A stretch of DNA of 64,000 nucleotides from Methanoculleus frigidifontis (GTDB lineage: Archaea; Halobacteriota; Methanomicrobia; Methanomicrobiales; Methanoculleaceae). The notes beneath the pieces were generated by a model that saw only the letters and a program-made list of their open reading frames with translations, was not told the origin of the DNA and ran no database searches. This document shows positions 28,167 to 35,825 of this stretch, piece by piece. The DNA lies in assembly GCF_030464345.1 (NCBI RefSeq), contig NZ_VCYH01000002.1, positions 62,001 through 126,000 on the forward strand, written 5' to 3'. The translations under genes and the position numbers were made by a program. Positions within the stretch are counted from its first letter, which is position 1; the number at the start of each line of letters is the position of its first letter.

Positions 28167-30065
28167 ATGGCTGAAGATTTTGATGTTAACCTCGATACTC
28201 CGAAGTATTACACCCCAAGCGCCAAATGCACGGAAAATGCCTGGGCAGGAGACTATAGCCAGCGATATCAGGAGTTCCTGGCAGATCCGACCGGGTTCTG
28301 GGAAGATATTGCCCGTGAACTCGAGTGGTACCAGGACTGGGATGAGGCTCTTGAGTGGAACTATCCGTACGCAAAATGGTTCCTGAACGGAAAACTGAAC
28401 GTCACCACGAACTGCCTCGACCGCCATGTCTTCAACCAGCGCCGGAACAAAGTCGCCCTCATGTGGCGGGGCGAGACCGACGACGAGGAGCGGATCTACA
28501 CCTACAAGCAGCTCTACCATGCGGTCTGCCGCTTTGCAAACGGCCTCAAGAGCCTCGGGGTTCAGAAAGGCGACCGTGTCTGCATCTACATGCCGGTCGT
28601 ACCCGAACAGCTCATCGCCATGCTCGCATGCGCCCGTATCGGGGCGGTTCACACGGTAGTCTTCGGTGGTTTCGGCGTGAGCGCACTCAACCAGCGCATC
28701 CGGGCTGTCGGAGCCAAGATCGTTGTTGCCGCAGATGTTACCGTCCGGCGCGGCAAGGCGATACCGCTCAAGACCATCGTTGAAGATGCGGTCGTGAACG
28801 CCCCGAGTGTCGAGCGCATCGTCGTGCTGCGCCGGGAAGAGACGAAGCCGGTCGAGCTGCATCCCGAGATGGAGATCGACTTTGAGGACCTGATGGAGAA
28901 CCAGCCCCGGGAATGCCCTGCTGAGCCGATGGATGCGGAAGATCCCCTGTTCATTCTCTTTACCAGCGGTACGACCGGTGAGCCCAAGGGCATCGTCCAT
29001 GCCTGCGGCGGCTATATGGTCGGCACCTACTATACGACCAAGCACGTCTTCGACGTCAAGGACAACGATGTCTACTGGTGCACCGCCGACCCCGGCTGGA
29101 TCACCGGGCACAGCTACGGCGTGTATGGCCCGCTCCTGACCGGGGCTACCTGCCTCATCACCGAGACGACACCGGACTATCCCGATGCCGGGATCTGGTG
29201 GAATCTGATCGAAGAGTACGGCGTGACGATCTTCTACACCGCCCCGACCGCCATCAGGATGTTCATGCGCGTCGGCGAAGAGTGGCCGAAGAAGTATAAC
29301 CTCTCGTCGCTCCGGGTTCTCGGATCGGTCGGCGAACCCCTCAACCCCGAAGCCTTCGAGTGGTTCTATCATGTGATCGGGGGTGCGAAGTGCCCGATTG
29401 CGGATACCTGGTGGCAGACCGAGACCGGGATGCATATGATCACCACCATGATCGGCGAGCCGATGCGCCCCGGTTTTGCCGGTAAACCCGTCCCGGGTAT
29501 CGTTGCCGACGTGGTTGATTCTGATGGGAATTCGGTGCCCCCGGGTACCGGCGGGCTTCTGGTGGTGAAGGGACCCTGGCCGTCCATGATGCGGACGATC
29601 TGGGAGAACGATGAGCGCTACCGGAAGTACTGGGAGACCATCCCCGGCTGCTACACCGCAGCCGACCTTGCGGTAAAGGATGAGAACGGCTACATCATGG
29701 TCATCGGCCGCTCCGACGACCTGATCGTCGTCGCCGGACACAACATCGGTACCGCAGAGGTCGAAAGCGCTCTCGTCTCCCACAAGGCGGTGGCAGAGGC
29801 GGCGGTCATCGGGAAACCCGACCCGCTGAAGGGCAATACCATCAAAGCGTTCGTCATCCTCATTCAGGGTCATCAGCCGACCGAAAAACTGAGAAACGAG
29901 CTCGTGTACCACGTGCGGATGACGCTCGGCCCCATCGCGATCCCGTCCGAGCTGGAGTTCGTAGAATCCCTCCCGAAGACGCGTAGCGGAAAAATAATGC
30001 GTCGTGTCCTGAAAGCGAAGGAAATGGGCATGGATCCCGGGGATATCTCCACCCTCGAGGACTGA
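28167..30065 (+). CDS. acs: Acetyl-CoA synthetase (AMP-forming)
   Basis: The enzyme activates acetate with ATP and CoA to acetyl-CoA, the route by which hydrogenotrophic methanogens assimilate acetate. The 632-residue protein has the AMP-binding motif FTSGTTGEPKG (about 264-274), the acetate/CoA loop YWCTADPGWITGHSYG, the WWQTETG motif near 416-422, and the catalytic, acetylation-prone lysine in RSGKIMRR at position 609. A GGGGAT sequence precedes the ATG. No Pat-type acetyltransferase or sirtuin is next to it. Confidence 0.96.
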   Translation: MAEDFDVNLDTPKYYTPSAKCTENAWAGDYSQRYQEFLADPTGFWEDIARELEWYQDWDEALEWNYPYAKWFLNGKLNVTTNCLDRHVFNQRRNKVALMWRGETDDEERIYTYKQLYHAVCRFANGLKSLGVQKGDRVCIYMPVVPEQLIAMLACARIGAVHTVVFGGFGVSALNQRIRAVGAKIVVAADVTVRRGKAIPLKTIVEDAVVNAPSVERIVVLRREETKPVELHPEMEIDFEDLMENQPRECPAEPMDAEDPLFILFTSGTTGEPKGIVHACGGYMVGTYYTTKHVFDVKDNDVYWCTADPGWITGHSYGVYGPLLTGATCLITETTPDYPDAGIWWNLIEEYGVTIFYTAPTAIRMFMRVGEEWPKKYNLSSLRVLGSVGEPLNPEAFEWFYHVIGGAKCPIADTWWQTETGMHMITTMIGEPMRPGFAGKPVPGIVADVVDSDGNSVPPGTGGLLVVKGPWPSMMRTIWENDERYRKYWETIPGCYTAADLAVKDENGYIMVIGRSDDLIVVAGHNIGTAEVESALVSHKAVAEAAVIGKPDPLKGNTIKAFVILIQGHQPTEKLRNELVYHVRMTLGPIAIPSELEFVESLPKTRSGKIMRRVLKAKEMGMDPGDISTLED

Positions 30066-30076
30066 ACACCCAACCA

Positions 30077-30085
30077 TTTATATAC
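30077..30085 (+). promoter_or_regulatory. tbp promoter TATA box
   Basis: TTTATATAC lies 22-30 bp before the tbp ATG at 30107, predicting a leaderless or nearly leaderless transcript. It separates tbp from acs despite a gap of only 41 bp. Confidence 0.55.
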
Positions 30086-30106
30086 TGTTTTAAGCATTTT
30101 ATAAAT

Positions 30107-30670
30107 ATGAATGAACGCAGACCGGAAGAGTCTCTCAAGATAGAAAATATCGTTGCTTCCGCAAAAGTGACGGATTTCCTCGATCTGCCCTCACTTGCCT
30201 CACAACTCAAAGACGCCGAGTATAATAAGAAGCGGTTTCCCGGTGTCGTCCTCCGAATGCAGGATCCGAAGATCGCAGCCCTCGTCTTCGGCTCCGGCAA
30301 AGTCGTGCTCACCGGTGCAAAGAGCATCGACAGCCTTAACAAAGGCCTCCAGATACTCGGCGACCAGCTCCGTGCACTGAATATCGACATCCCCGAAGAA
30401 CTCAGCTACAAGATCCAGAATATCGTAACCTCAGCGGATCTCGGCACCCCGATCAACCTGAACAAGATAGCCGTCGGTTTCAACCTCGACAAGATCGAGT
30501 ACGAACCGGAACAGTTCCCGGGTCTCGTCTACCGGCTCGACGATCCGAAGGTCGTCGTCCTGCTCTTCGGTTCAGGCAAGCTGATCATCACCGGAGGCAA
30601 AGTGCCTGAAGACGCCAGGCGGGCAGTGCAGCGGATCCTCTCCGAACTATCGAACCTCGGGCTCATTTAA
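30107..30670 (+). CDS. tbp: TATA-box-binding protein
   Basis: TBP nucleates archaeal transcription initiation at TATA boxes together with TFB. The 187-residue protein is the typical pair of direct repeats of about 90 residues (repeat 1 from KIENIVASAKV near 11, repeat 2 from KIQNIVTSADL near 102). Each ends in the conserved FPGxxxRxxDPKxxxLxFGSGKxxxTG block. Length and spacing are normal. Confidence 0.97.
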   Translation: MNERRPEESLKIENIVASAKVTDFLDLPSLASQLKDAEYNKKRFPGVVLRMQDPKIAALVFGSGKVVLTGAKSIDSLNKGLQILGDQLRALNIDIPEELSYKIQNIVTSADLGTPINLNKIAVGFNLDKIEYEPEQFPGLVYRLDDPKVVVLLFGSGKLIITGGKVPEDARRAVQRILSELSNLGLI

Positions 30671-30709
30671 GCAGAAACTATTTCCCGATCTTGCTTCACT
30701 CACAAAATC

Positions 30710-30715
30710 TTTTTT
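30710..30715 (+). terminator. T-tract terminator after tbp
   Basis: A run of six T about 40 bp after the tbp stop, with a further TCTTTTCC just downstream (30721-30729), fits archaeal oligo-T termination. No strong hairpin precedes it. Confidence 0.4.
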
Positions 30716-30805
30716 CGGCCGATCTTTTCCGGAGACCCTGTCCGATCCGCCGCGTGTCGCCGGCAACACACAACAGCTAAAGGATTGCCCAGAATTTCGC
30801 GTTTT

Positions 30806-30870
30806 CCTATACCGCACGTGTAAAGATTCATTATTGCAAAATCTCGTATAGGAATAATAATATTTTTATA
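30806..30870 (+). promoter_or_regulatory. Promoter of the HTH regulator gene with CCTATAC/GTATAGG arms
   Basis: CCTATAC at 30806-30812 and GTATAGG at 30846-30852 form perfect 7-bp inverted arms, 33 bp apart, just upstream of a TATA box (TTTTTATA, about 30863-30870). Transcription would start near 30895, and a GGGTGA ribosome-binding site precedes the ATG at 30913. The same inverted heptamer pair occurs upstream of fdhC. Confidence 0.45.
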
Positions 30871-30912
30871 GTCAGATTTAAAACACTACATGCAACAATA
30901 AAGGGTGAACGG

Positions 30913-31293
30913 ATGAGGTCAGATAAGGTAAAATATTTCACGCCAAAAGAGGAAGAACTCGCCGAGTTGCTCATGGGCATCGGAATCAAGCGCAACGTCT
31001 CCAAAGTTCTCGTCTACCTGGCAAGCACCGACGAGGCAACGTCGCGTGACATCGAACGGGGTACCGACCTTCGTCAGCCCGAGGTCAGCATTGCGATGCG
31101 CTACCTCAAAGAATGCAAATGGATAGAGACCCGGGAGAGCAAATCCGAGAGCAAGGGCAGACCGGTCAAGATCTATACGCTATCCCGTCCGATAACCGAA
31201 ATTATGGATACAATAGAAAAAGAGAAGAAACAGGAAGCCCGGCACCAGCTCGACCTTATCCAGAAGATGCGCGAAACGATCTCACTGCAGTGA
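30913..31293 (+). CDS. Winged-helix HTH transcriptional regulator
   Basis: This 126-residue DNA-binding protein has a winged-helix domain at about 12-98: helices around residues 14-36 and 40-48, a recognition helix in the segment DLRQPEVSIAMRYLKEC, and a basic wing (SKSESKGRPVKIYTLS). The C-terminal 25 residues form a charged helix, probably for dimerisation. It resembles the predicted ArsR/TrmB-like regulators common in methanogens. The ligand and targets are unknown. Paired heptamers in its own promoter suggest autoregulation. Its last 12 bp overlap the convergent rpiA gene. Confidence 0.8.
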   Translation: MRSDKVKYFTPKEEELAELLMGIGIKRNVSKVLVYLASTDEATSRDIERGTDLRQPEVSIAMRYLKECKWIETRESKSESKGRPVKIYTLSRPITEIMDTIEKEKKQEARHQLDLIQKMRETISLQ

Positions 31294-31977
31294 GACAATA
31301 CGGAACTCCCGCCCTTCACCCACCACGACGCGTATCTTTCCTGAAAAGGTGGTAAAGAGTCCGGAACCGAGCACGCCGGGTATACCGGCGATCTGCCGTT
31401 CGAGCGACACGGGGTCGGGAATCTCTCCGAAATCAGAATCGATGACGAAATTGCCGTTGTCCGTGATGATGGGGCCATCTTTTTTCACCCCTTCCCGCAG
31501 GGCCGGCAGCCCTCCAAGATCTTTCAGTCTCCTCGAAACAAGCCCGCACGCAAACGGCAGCACCTCGACCGGCACGACGGCATCCAGCCTGCCGGTCATC
31601 TTTGCAGCATCGATGACGATGATCACCGCATCCGCCGCATCCGCTACGCACTTTTCCCGGAGATGCGCGGCGCCGCGCCCCTTGATCAGGCAGAGCCCGG
31701 GATCGACCTGGTCGGCACCGTCGATGGCGAGTGCAATCTCCGGGTGTTCGTCCAGCGTGGTGAGCGGGATACCGTACTCCCGCGCCCGCTGCGCCGCCTG
31801 ATACGACGTCGGAACGCCCGCGATAGAGAGGCCGTCACCGATCCGCTCACCGAGCCGTTCCATGGCGAAAAAGACCGTCGACCCGGTGCCGAGCCCGATA
31901 ACCGTGCCGTCCTCGACCATCTCTGCAGCCCGGTACCCGGCAGTGCGTTTCGATTCAGCAAGAAGGGATGCATCCAT
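31282..31977 (-). CDS. rpiA: Ribose-5-phosphate isomerase A
   Basis: RpiA interconverts ribose 5-phosphate and ribulose 5-phosphate for nucleotide synthesis. The 231-residue protein has the phosphate-binding GLGTGSTVFF (about 28-37), the catalytic IDGADQVDP region (aspartates near 85-88) and the KGRGAAHLREK motif (about 98-108) with the catalytic lysine and glutamate. A GGAGGTG ribosome-binding site lies 12 nt before the ATG. It is convergent with the HTH regulator gene. Confidence 0.95.
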   Translation of the reverse strand: MDASLLAESKRTAGYRAAEMVEDGTVIGLGTGSTVFFAMERLGERIGDGLSIAGVPTSYQAAQRAREYGIPLTTLDEHPEIALAIDGADQVDPGLCLIKGRGAAHLREKCVADAADAVIIVIDAAKMTGRLDAVVPVEVLPFACGLVSRRLKDLGGLPALREGVKKDGPIITDNGNFVIDSDFGEIPDPVSLERQIAGIPGVLGSGLFTTFSGKIRVVVGEGREFRIVSLQ

Positions 31978-32142
31978 GCAGGACAGGTGGCACCTCCCAT
32001 CATATCAATCCTCATCTTCGGTTGCGAGCGGCGATGGGGAATGCCGCTTCCCGCCGGAAAACCGGCATCTCAGGAAGGTGCAGAGAAAACAGCGACACAG
32101 TACCCGCAGCCCGGCACGAGATCCGTTCGCATCGCCGAAAAA

Positions 32143-32922
32143 TCAGGGGAATATATCGTTCAGCCTGGCGGCGGCACGAAACGCCGTGCAGTCGAGGGTT
32201 ATCGGGGTGATCGAGACATTCCCCTTCCGCACGGCGTGCACGTCTGTCCCTTCTTCGGCATCCGCGTAGAGCGGACCGTCGATCCAGTAATAGGGGCGGC
32301 CGCGCGGATCGAGCCTCTTCTCGACACCGGTATGGAAGAGCTTCTCGCCGAGCCGGGTCACCTCGTATCCGCCCGTCACGCGCGACGGGATGTTCACGTT
32401 GATGACGTCCGCGTCTTCGGGGAAGCCGTGCTCAAAGATCCGTTCACAGACATCGCGCACGATGCGCCGCGTCTCCTCGAACTTCTGGGTCGCCCGCGAC
32501 GGGTCGTCGAACTTATCGCCCTGGTCTTCCACCTGCAATGAAAACGCGATCGACCGGACTCCCTGGTTTGAGGCCTCCAGCGCGGCGCCGACCGTGCCGG
32601 ACGTCATAATAGACTCATATGAGAGATTTTCACCGATATTGACGCCGCTGACAACGAGATCGGGTTTCAGGTTGAGGGAGTACAGCCCGATGATGACCGC
32701 ATCGGTCGGTTTTCCGCCGACCGAGTAGGCAGGCACCCCGTTCAGGGTGATCTCGTAGGTGCGGATAGGTTCGAAGATTGAGATCGACCTCCCCACCGCG
32801 CTCTGCTGCGTCGCGGGGGCTACGACAGTGACGTCCGCAATGGCAGAGAGGGCCTCGTAGGCAGCCCAGAGCCCGGCAGACGTAACACCGTCGTCATTGG
32901 TAAGCAGTATCTTCGGCTTCAT
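32143..32922 (-). CDS. surE: 5'/3'-nucleotidase SurE
   Basis: SurE is a metal-dependent nucleoside monophosphatase. The ATG at 32922 gives the standard start MKPKILLTNDDG with the metal-binding pair D9-D10 (LLTNDDG), followed by VVAPATQQSAVG (about 39-50) and the VVSGVNIGENL motif (about 90-100) that completes the active site. The frame is open upstream to 32967 without a better ribosome-binding site. The 259-residue length is typical. It is divergent from mfnD. Confidence 0.92.
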   Translation of the reverse strand: MKPKILLTNDDGVTSAGLWAAYEALSAIADVTVVAPATQQSAVGRSISIFEPIRTYEITLNGVPAYSVGGKPTDAVIIGLYSLNLKPDLVVSGVNIGENLSYESIMTSGTVGAALEASNQGVRSIAFSLQVEDQGDKFDDPSRATQKFEETRRIVRDVCERIFEHGFPEDADVINVNIPSRVTGGYEVTRLGEKLFHTGVEKRLDPRGRPYYWIDGPLYADAEEGTDVHAVRKGNVSITPITLDCTAFRAAARLNDIFP

Positions 32923-33006
32923 CGTCGCCAGGTACATCTGGCCGCAGGAGAGATAATACCTGACCAATCGTCAGGGTGAAGTCATCCTCCTGCCAACATA
33001 TACGTG

Positions 33007-33894
33007 ATGAAGGCGTTCCTCGCTGAGTATACCGTCTGCAACGAGCCACAGCTGGCTGCCGAAGGGGCCGCCATGCTCTCCGTCCTGCAGCAGAGCTTCG
33101 AAGCCTCCGGATATGCGGTCGTATCTCCCGAAGGCAGCGATTTTGCGGCCGAGATCCGGAGACGTGCACCGGAGTGCGATCTCGGTCTCGTCATCGCTCC
33201 CGATCATCTTCTCTTCAGGTTCACCCATCTGCTCGAACAGTTCACCCACAACATCGGCTGCGGCAGCATGAACGCAGCAGTCTGCGCGAACAAACGCCGT
33301 ACGACAGATATCCTGATGCGCAACGGCATCGCTGTCCCTGAAGAGGTGACGGCAGGGAGGAAGATCATCAAACCGATCACCGGATGCGGTGCGATGGGTG
33401 TTCGGCTCTCCGCTGACGAGCCCGGGGAGGGTGAATTCGGACAGCGGTACATCGAGGGCGAACACTACAGCGTAAGCCTCGTCGGGAGCCGGGTCACCGG
33501 CAACGTCTGCGAGAACTATACCGGACGGCCGCCGCTCCTGCTCACCGTAAACAGGCAGGAGATCGTAGTCGGCGAGGACGGAGCGCTCATGTATCTCGGC
33601 GGGGAGACACCGGTCCACCCACCCCGGGAGAGGGAGATCGTCGAGGTTGCGACGAATGCGATGAACGTCCTCGGCTGCCAGGGGTACGCCGGCATCGACG
33701 TGGTCGTCGCAGACAGCATCTACGTCGTCGACGTCAACCCCCGTCCGACGACGAGCCTGGTCGGCATCGCCGCGGTCATGGAAGAAGAGATCGCCGGGAT
33801 CCTGGTGGCGGCATCCCATGGCGGCGGGCCCGAGGCGGTGCATCTCACCGGCCACGTGCGGTTCGATAAGGACGGGAGCGTGCAGCCCGTATGA
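33007..33894 (+). CDS. mfnD: Tyramine-L-glutamate ligase (ATP-grasp), methanofuran biosynthesis
   Basis: MfnD joins glutamate to tyramine in methanofuran synthesis. The 295-residue protein has the ATP-grasp fold: a lysine-rich nucleotide site KRRTTDILMRNGI and KIIKPITGCG (about 98-125), the carboxylate-binding GYAGIDVVV, and the metal motif VDVNPRPTTS (about 244-253), all in family positions. The neighbour mfnF, acting later in the same pathway and overlapping by 4 bp, strongly supports this over other ATP-grasp ligases. I chose the ATG at 33007 over the GTG one codon earlier. Confidence 0.87.
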   Translation: MKAFLAEYTVCNEPQLAAEGAAMLSVLQQSFEASGYAVVSPEGSDFAAEIRRRAPECDLGLVIAPDHLLFRFTHLLEQFTHNIGCGSMNAAVCANKRRTTDILMRNGIAVPEEVTAGRKIIKPITGCGAMGVRLSADEPGEGEFGQRYIEGEHYSVSLVGSRVTGNVCENYTGRPPLLLTVNRQEIVVGEDGALMYLGGETPVHPPREREIVEVATNAMNVLGCQGYAGIDVVVADSIYVVDVNPRPTTSLVGIAAVMEEEIAGILVAASHGGGPEAVHLTGHVRFDKDGSVQPV

Positions 33895-34814
33895 TCGGGG
33901 TGGACATCGGCGGTGCGAACCTCAAGGTCGTGGATGAGGACGGCGTGCATATCCACTACTGCCCGCTCTGGCAGGAGGCGCCGCTCGCCGCGCATCTCAG
34001 CGAATACGCAGGAGAGGCCGCCGTGGTGATGAGCGGGGAGCTCGCCGACAGTTTTTCGAATAAGATGGAAGGCATCGCCTGGATCGTCGACCAGGTCAGG
34101 CAGGCCCTTCCCGAAGCACAGTTCTACGGCACGGATGCTGCGTTCCACACCACACCGGTGCCCGCGCTTGCGGCGGCAAACTGGCTCGCGTCCGCCGATT
34201 ACCTCCGCGAGGAGTATGCGGACGCGGTACTCCTCGACGTCGGGAGCACGACCGCGGACGTCATCCCGCTCGGCTGCTTCGAGTCGCTCAAGGGACTGAC
34301 CGATATCCTGCGGCTCCAGCGCCGGTACCTCGTCTACACCGGCATGCTGCGGACGAACGTCGCGACGCTGCTTGGGTCGGCCGTCATCGACGGGGTGGCG
34401 ACGCCGGTGAGCACAGAGTACTTTGCCGCCAGCGCGGATGCCCATCTCGTCCTCGGCACTATTGCTCCTGAAGCGTATACCTGCCCCGCACCGGATCAGG
34501 GGGAGAGATCTCGTGCAGGAGCGCTCCGGCGGCTCGCCCGGGTGGTCTGCGCCGACGTCGAAGAGATCGGCGAGGCTGCGGCAGCAGATATCGCAGCGCA
34601 GTTCTGGGCCGTCCAGAAAAGACTGGTTGCAGAAGCGGTGGAGCAGGCGATGGAGACGTCCGGTGCCGGGAGAGTTGTTACCGCCGGGATCGGTGCGGAT
34701 CTCTTTGCAAAAGAGCTCTGTGGCACGACGCTGCGCAGGAACCTCGGCAGCGTCGTGGATGCCCTTCCGGCGTACGCGGTTCTGGAGGTGGCACGACGAA
34801 CCGCTGGCTCCTGA
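33891..34814 (+). CDS. mfnF: MfnF, methanofuran aryl-ether/amine synthase
   Basis: MfnF condenses gamma-glutamyltyramine with the activated aminomethylfuran to build the methanofuran core. The 307-residue protein belongs to the hydantoinase/oxoprolinase-like ASKHA group, with the phosphate-1-like VDIGGANLK at residues 4-12, DVGSTTADVIP at about 119-129, and VVTAGIGADLFA near 260-271. It starts within the end of mfnD (ATGA-type overlap). Methanofuran is the first C1 carrier of methanogenesis, so the pair confirms a methanogenic host. Confidence 0.87.
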   Translation: MIGVDIGGANLKVVDEDGVHIHYCPLWQEAPLAAHLSEYAGEAAVVMSGELADSFSNKMEGIAWIVDQVRQALPEAQFYGTDAAFHTTPVPALAAANWLASADYLREEYADAVLLDVGSTTADVIPLGCFESLKGLTDILRLQRRYLVYTGMLRTNVATLLGSAVIDGVATPVSTEYFAASADAHLVLGTIAPEAYTCPAPDQGERSRAGALRRLARVVCADVEEIGEAAAADIAAQFWAVQKRLVAEAVEQAMETSGAGRVVTAGIGADLFAKELCGTTLRRNLGSVVDALPAYAVLEVARRTAGS

Positions 34815-35038
34815 CCCTCGTCCTGCTCTGCGGTTCGGTCGTCATCACCGCGGTTTCGCTGCTGCTAGGGTTTCCCTTCTTCTTTCTGTTTCTCTTTATC
34901 CCGCTGATCCCGCTCTTTGGAAAGCCCCCTCTCCTGAAGCGGTGCCCGGTCTGCGGCTGGGAAACCACAGGCAGCGAGCGCTTCTGCCCCTACGACGCGA
35001 CGCCCCTTACTTCCGACGGCGGAGAGCGAGAGGTTTAA
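34796..35038 (+). CDS. Small membrane zinc-ribbon protein lacking a canonical start codon
   Basis: From about 34796 to the TAA at 35036-35038 one frame reads two hydrophobic segments (LTLVLLCGSVVITAVSLLLG and FFFLFLFIPLIPLFG) followed by a zinc ribbon (KRCPVCGWE and ERFCPYDATPL). This is a convincing small membrane protein of about 80 residues. No ATG, GTG or TTG exists in frame for at least 100 bp upstream. A strong GGAGGTGG sequence at 34784-34791 sits 4 nt before an ACG at 34796, so either ACG initiates or one base has been lost or gained near the end of mfnF. It is too short and startless to be found by standard calling. Confidence 0.45.
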   Translation, partial: TNRWLLTLVLLCGSVVITAVSLLLGFPFFFLFLFIPLIPLFGKPPLLKRCPVCGWETTGSERFCPYDATPLTSDGGEREV

Positions 35039-35488
35039 GAGCGAGAGAGGGAGCGGCACCCCGAAGAGTTCGGTGTAGGGGACACGCGGCAGGTCTCGTG
35101 CGGCGTAGTTCCGTATCGTTCCCCGGTCGACGACGATGCCCATCGCTTTCAGGAGACGGCTCGCCCGGTGGTACGGCATCCGTGCAGCAAGGAGGAGGGA
35201 AAGCTCGACTACCGGCGAGCCGAGGCGGGTGTCAGGATAGAATGGCTCCTCCGCATAGCAGAGGCTCCCGCAACGGGTGCAGTAGAACCGCTTGACGAAG
35301 ACGTGGATCACACGGCGCTTTCCGTCTTCCAGGAGAACGGCGAACCGCTTTTTCCGGAGGTCATGGACGGTCAGCGCTCCCCCGCACGACGGGCAGGCAT
35401 CGCGCTCTGTGAATGTCACGCCGTCCATCGACGCGAGGGCGCTTCCGACCAGATCGATGAGCATCGGCGGGAGCAGAACTTTCTTCAT
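34865..35488 (-). CDS. Transposase-like zinc-ribbon protein, truncated or orphan
   Basis: From the ATG at 35488 the 207-residue frame reads a CPSCGG and CTRCGS zinc ribbon (about 30-72) and a helix-turn-helix-like segment (YHRASRLLKAMGIVVDRGTIRNYA). These resemble the N-terminal part of zinc-ribbon transposases (ISL3/IS66-like), without any DDE catalytic part. From about residue 150 the frame runs antisense through the small zinc-ribbon gene and becomes a low-complexity basic/acidic tail ending in EKQKEEGKP. The conserved part probably ends near 35040. It may be a decayed transposon remnant or a domesticated DNA-binding protein. Confidence 0.5.
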   Translation of the reverse strand: MKKVLLPPMLIDLVGSALASMDGVTFTERDACPSCGGALTVHDLRKKRFAVLLEDGKRRVIHVFVKRFYCTRCGSLCYAEEPFYPDTRLGSPVVELSLLLAARMPYHRASRLLKAMGIVVDRGTIRNYAARDLPRVPYTELFGVPLPLSLLNLSLSAVGSKGRRVVGAEALAACGFPAADRAPLQERGLSKERDQRDKEKQKEEGKP

Positions 35489-35771
35489 TGTCAGATCCCA
35501 CTCTATGACTCTACCATTATTAACATCTCCGCGCACATCGGGGTAGCCGGAAGTGACCCCTGTCACCGGTTCGGTATGCTGCTATGTGGCATACCGGAAA
35601 AATACTCCCAGTGAAATCAGCCCGATAGCATTTCTATTAAATATACCCTTTGAACCTGCCGCCGAACCGCGCTCCGGAACGTCTCTGTTTCTGCTCTGGA
35701 AACACAGAGGGAAGAAGAATCACAGCAGCAGCACAGAGAGTGCCCGGGAAGGTAAACGGGTTAACTAACAT

Positions 35772-35816
35772 CATTTAAGTAGCTTGACAGAATATAGCCG
35801 CATATCCATAAGGAGA
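35772..35816 (+). promoter_or_regulatory. fdhA1 promoter and ribosome-binding site
   Basis: A TATA-like ATTTAAGTA at 35773-35781 and an AGGAGA ribosome-binding site at 35811-35816 precede the ATG at 35826. A stronger-looking TATA (ATTAAATATACC, about 35635-35646) lies 180 bp upstream and could give a long leader. The fdhA2/fdhA3 element ACCCACCGATATTC is absent. The rest of 35489-35825 has no recognisable gene. Confidence 0.45.
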
Positions 35817-35825
35817 ATCAAAAGT

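Noticed and set aside
28110-30077. 655-codon minus-strand frame opposite acs
   Set aside because: It is antisense to an unmistakable acetyl-CoA synthetase and has no domain of its own.
35635-35646. ATTAAATATACC far upstream as the main fdhA1 promoter
   Set aside because: It resembles the fdhA2 TATA box but lies 180 bp before the start codon. A nearer TATA-like element fits a short leader, so I only mention it as an alternative.
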